DNA of 14,743 nucleotides. Origin: JACRPI01 sp964385055. GTDB lineage: Archaea; Nanobdellota; Nanobdellia; Woesearchaeales; DSVV01. A program made the translations under genes and the position numbers. This document shows positions 12,546-14,743 of this stretch, piece after piece. The notes under the pieces are model-generated. The model did no database searches and was not told the DNA's origin. It worked only from the letters and a program-made list of their open reading frames with translations. Each line of letters opens with the position of its first letter. Positions within the stretch are counted from its first letter, which is position 1. The DNA lies in assembly GCA_964385055.1 (NCBI GenBank), contig CAYLMH010000034.1:1-14743 (forward strand), in the 5' to 3' direction.

Positions 12546-13313
12546 CTAATAGACGTTGAGCCATTTCCGTAATCCAATGCTGCAGATTAACGATGTGAAA
12601 ATGTACAATGCCAACCATCCAGGATGCCAGCCAAAAATACTGACACTTCCTAATGGCGTAAACTTACTATTGCTTATAGTGATTGTTTCGAGCATTGCGT
12701 CGTCTTTTATCTTCACTGCAGGTCCTGTATATTCTTTTTCATTTTCTGATGCAGTAATAATTACTTGTTGCTCCCATGTTTTTAGGACTTCTCCTGCGTC
12801 ATTATTGAGTGTATATTGAAGCATATACTCTCCAGGTGTATTTCCTTTATAGACGAGTCGCACTTTGTTATCTTTGATGGCATATGCTTCTCCATTTATG
12901 AGCGTGATTCCTTCTGGCGTCATTGGTTCTATTGTTCCAGCAATGCCATCATAAAAGTTTAATTCAACGCTGAATTCTTCTTCTATCACTAAAGGCATAT
13001 ACGCAATATGCGCGTTAAACCAACCAAGAATAAGGAATGCAGGAATCATGCTAAAAAGCATTGGCTTCATGGACTGCATCATCATTTTCATTTGTGCGTC
13101 CATCATGCGCTTGTTGACTTCTCCTGCTTTACTTGGATTATTTTGCAGCATTTTTATTTCTGCTTGTAACTCTTTCATTTCATCGCGAAGACGCTTGAGA
13201 AGATCTTGGTCTGTTGTGTATTTTGTTAGTAAGACCATAATCACAGAAAAAATAATTCCTACACCAACCACAAGAAGTGTTGAGTTCAGTTGAAGAATTG
13301 TCTCAAAAACCAT
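12546..13313 (-). CDS. EMC3/TMCO1-like (DUF106) membrane protein insertase of the Oxa1 superfamily
   Basis: A 255-residue membrane protein. The first TM helix spans about 11-30, then a cytosolic coiled coil (about 34-75, DLLKRLRDEMKELQAEIKML) and a Met-rich stretch, KRMMDAQMKMMMQSMKPM (68-85). A second TM helix spans about 86-107, an extracytoplasmic beta-rich insert about 108-225, and a third TM helix about 228-250. This is the layout of archaeal DUF106 proteins, three-helix relatives of YidC/Oxa1 and eukaryotic EMC3, thought to help insert membrane proteins. The Met-rich loop is like the flexible hydrophobic arms used for substrate binding in this superfamily. It starts 7 bases after the secY stop, so it is co-transcribed with the Sec channel. 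Function is inferred from the family. Confidence 0.9.
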   Translation of the reverse strand: MVFETILQLNSTLLVVGVGIIFSVIMVLLTKYTTDQDLLKRLRDEMKELQAEIKMLQNNPSKAGEVNKRMMDAQMKMMMQSMKPMLFSMIPAFLILGWFNAHIAYMPLVIEEEFSVELNFYDGIAGTIEPMTPEGITLINGEAYAIKDNKVRLVYKGNTPGEYMLQYTLNNDAGEVLKTWEQQVIITASENEKEYTGPAVKIKDDAMLETITISNSKFTPLGSVSIFGWHPGWLALYIFTSLICSIGLRKWLNVY

Positions 13314-13320
13314 CTGGCCC

Positions 13321-14743
13321 TTACTCCATCATTTTTCGTAATGCTGGATGCATGTCCATCATGTGTTCTTTCGCGATTTCTTCATACAACTTATAGACAA
13401 TCATAACGCTGAGCAAAAGGGATGTTCCTTGTGTTAATGCTCCAAGAACGTCTGCAATAGATGCTAAAAGACCAATTGCCGCGCCACCCATAATGGTGAG
13501 TGGAGTAATATATCGTTCCAATAATCGCTCTAAAATACGTTCATCTTTTCTAAATCCCGGAATTTGTAATCCTGAACTGATCATGTTCTTTGCTTGACTC
13601 TTTGCGTCCATTCCTGCAGTTTGTACCCAGAAATACGAGAATACAATACAACCAACAATGATGATGGTCATGTAGACTAATGCTTGCGCGTATACTCTCC
13701 AACCAATAAGCAATGTTCCTTGCGTGAGAACTAATCCCACAAGCCCGTTTGCTCCGCCTGGAATTGCAACCCATGCGACAATTCCTGAGAGTGGTGCTCC
13801 TGATGGGCTCATTTGTCCCAGCAATGGATATCCCCAGTTTTGTAATAATCGTGCCCAGAGTTGCAGATTTGCAAGCAATGCACTGATTAAGATAACTGGA
13901 ATGTTGCTTGCGTATGCAAAGCTTAATGGCCAGCGAATTCCGTGGCCTCTGATTCTTCCAAATGAAAGTGGGATTTCAATTTTCATTCCTTGTAAATAAA
14001 CAGCCATCGCGAAAACAATAACTGTTGTTGCAATTATTCCTGCTGCACTCATTGCGGTTTGCGGATCACCACTATACAATGCTTGGAAAAATTGTAACAC
14101 TTTTCCGGACGCATATTGTGATTCCCCTGCAGCAACTCCTGTACTCCAGCTAAACGCTCGAACCATTAATGATTTTGAAACTCCAGCAACGATAAACAAA
14201 CTGATTCCTGAACCAAATCCCCATTTGCTGATGATTTCGTCCATAAACATGATCATTAAGCCCCCAAGACTGAGTTGGAGAATTAAAAGTAATTTTAATG
14301 TGAGAATCATTGCAGAAGAAAGCGCGATTGTTGTTCCAGCAATTCCCTGCGCAGTAAATTGTTGTGTTACTGTGTTAAAATAAACACCTGGTGCTAATCC
14401 ACCCATTGCCACGTAAATAAACGCTTCAAAGACAATAAAAAATAATGCAACTACTTTTTGTGTCCCTTGGAACATCTTCTTTCCATCTGGTGTTTTTGTG
14501 TCAAAGGAAAATATTCCTGCCCCATTCAATAATTGCAAAACGATGGATGCGGTGACAAGTGGACCAATACCTAATGAAATAATTGATCCAAACTCTGCAC
14601 CTAAAATGATCGATAAATATTCAAACTGTGCAAGCGCGTTATCTCCAAGACCAAATAATGGGATAATTCCCATAATGAAAAATAAAACCAGAATTAATAA
14701 TGTCCATTTGAGTTTTTCTTGAAACCCTAATTTTTTTTGTGTT
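13321..14743 (-). CDS. secY: Preprotein translocase subunit SecY (N-terminus cut by window edge)
   Basis: The frame is open to the right edge. It gives about 473 visible residues starting TQKKLGFQEKLKWTLLILVL, so the ATG at 14673 is internal and only a few dozen N-terminal residues are missing. SecY is the channel of the SecYE-beta translocon, moving proteins across or into the cytoplasmic membrane. Visible: first TM helix ending in FFIMGIIPLFG, the plug/TM2 region LGIGPLVTASIVLQLLNGAG, the cytosolic loop PLSFGRIRGHGIRWPLSF between TM6 and TM7, and the loop QIPGFRKDERILERLLERYI between TM8 and TM9. About ten TM helices are present. It is followed 7 bases later by the EMC3-like insertase. The adenylate kinase gene often found after archaeal secY is absent. 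Confidence 0.96.
   Translation of the reverse strand, partial: TQKKLGFQEKLKWTLLILVLFFIMGIIPLFGLGDNALAQFEYLSIILGAEFGSIISLGIGPLVTASIVLQLLNGAGIFSFDTKTPDGKKMFQGTQKVVALFFIVFEAFIYVAMGGLAPGVYFNTVTQQFTAQGIAGTTIALSSAMILTLKLLLILQLSLGGLMIMFMDEIISKWGFGSGISLFIVAGVSKSLMVRAFSWSTGVAAGESQYASGKVLQFFQALYSGDPQTAMSAAGIIATTVIVFAMAVYLQGMKIEIPLSFGRIRGHGIRWPLSFAYASNIPVILISALLANLQLWARLLQNWGYPLLGQMSPSGAPLSGIVAWVAIPGGANGLVGLVLTQGTLLIGWRVYAQALVYMTIIIVGCIVFSYFWVQTAGMDAKSQAKNMISSGLQIPGFRKDERILERLLERYITPLTIMGGAAIGLLASIADVLGALTQGTSLLLSVMIVYKLYEEIAKEHMMDMHPALRKMME

Noticed and set aside
14671..14673. ATG at 14673 as start of SecY
   Set aside because: The frame stays open to the window edge and encodes the expected first cytosolic segment and most of TM1, so the gene is cut by the window.

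Overview
The window looks like a chromosomal segment of an archaeon. Supporting evidence: archaeal/eukaryotic-type ribosomal proteins eL14 and eL34, an archaeal-type SecY next to an EMC3/TMCO1-like (DUF106) insertase, archaeal-type PheS (about 525 aa) and PheT (about 544 aa), a TrmB-family regulator, and archaeal TATA boxes. Several first-in-operon genes have a TATA box about 27 nt before the ATG, which predicts leaderless mRNAs. Genes inside operons or with leaders carry Shine-Dalgarno (SD)-like GGAGG or GGTGG sites. Modest GC, lysine-rich tails and a reduced eL34 would fit a DPANN-type lineage such as Woesearchaeota or Pacearchaeota, but that placement is inference.

Layout. 1-174: the remains, or a frameshifted copy, of an AbrB/SpoVT-like DNA-binding protein on the + strand. 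213-2580 (minus): a compact three-gene operon of a xylose-isomerase-like TIM-barrel metalloprotein, a CobW/COG0523 GTPase and a Gln- then Gly/Ser/Tyr-rich protein with a CPCC motif. 2698-3348 (+): a DUF47/PhoU-like protein, divergent from the operon. 3355-4137 (minus): an internally duplicated membrane protein of unknown function. 4252-5349 (+): a type-I asparaginase-like enzyme with an unusual HGTNT motif. 5363-6921 (minus): an E1-like MoeB/ThiF/UbaA enzyme followed by an RBBP9-type serine hydrolase. 7175-7990 (+): a TrmB-like regulator with a long, SD-bearing leader. 7991-8418: a gene-free stretch with a T-rich terminator, three strong palindromes and the pheS promoter. 8419-11631 (+): pheS-pheT. 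11699-14743 (minus): secY, EMC3-like, eL34, eL14, an archaeal ribosomal/secretion cluster running off the right edge.

Working together. The right half is housekeeping: phenylalanyl-tRNA charging, ribosomal proteins and membrane protein insertion. The left half is accessory. Its most suggestive unit is the TIM-barrel/COG0523/CPCC operon, which could be a metal-delivery module with its client. The E1-like enzyme probably serves ubiquitin-like or sulfur-carrier chemistry, but no carrier protein lies in the window. The parts most worth a second look are the tandem palindromes at 8082-8313, the disrupted AbrB gene, the Asp-to-Asn change in the asparaginase, the loss of zinc ligands in eL34, and the structured TrmB leader.
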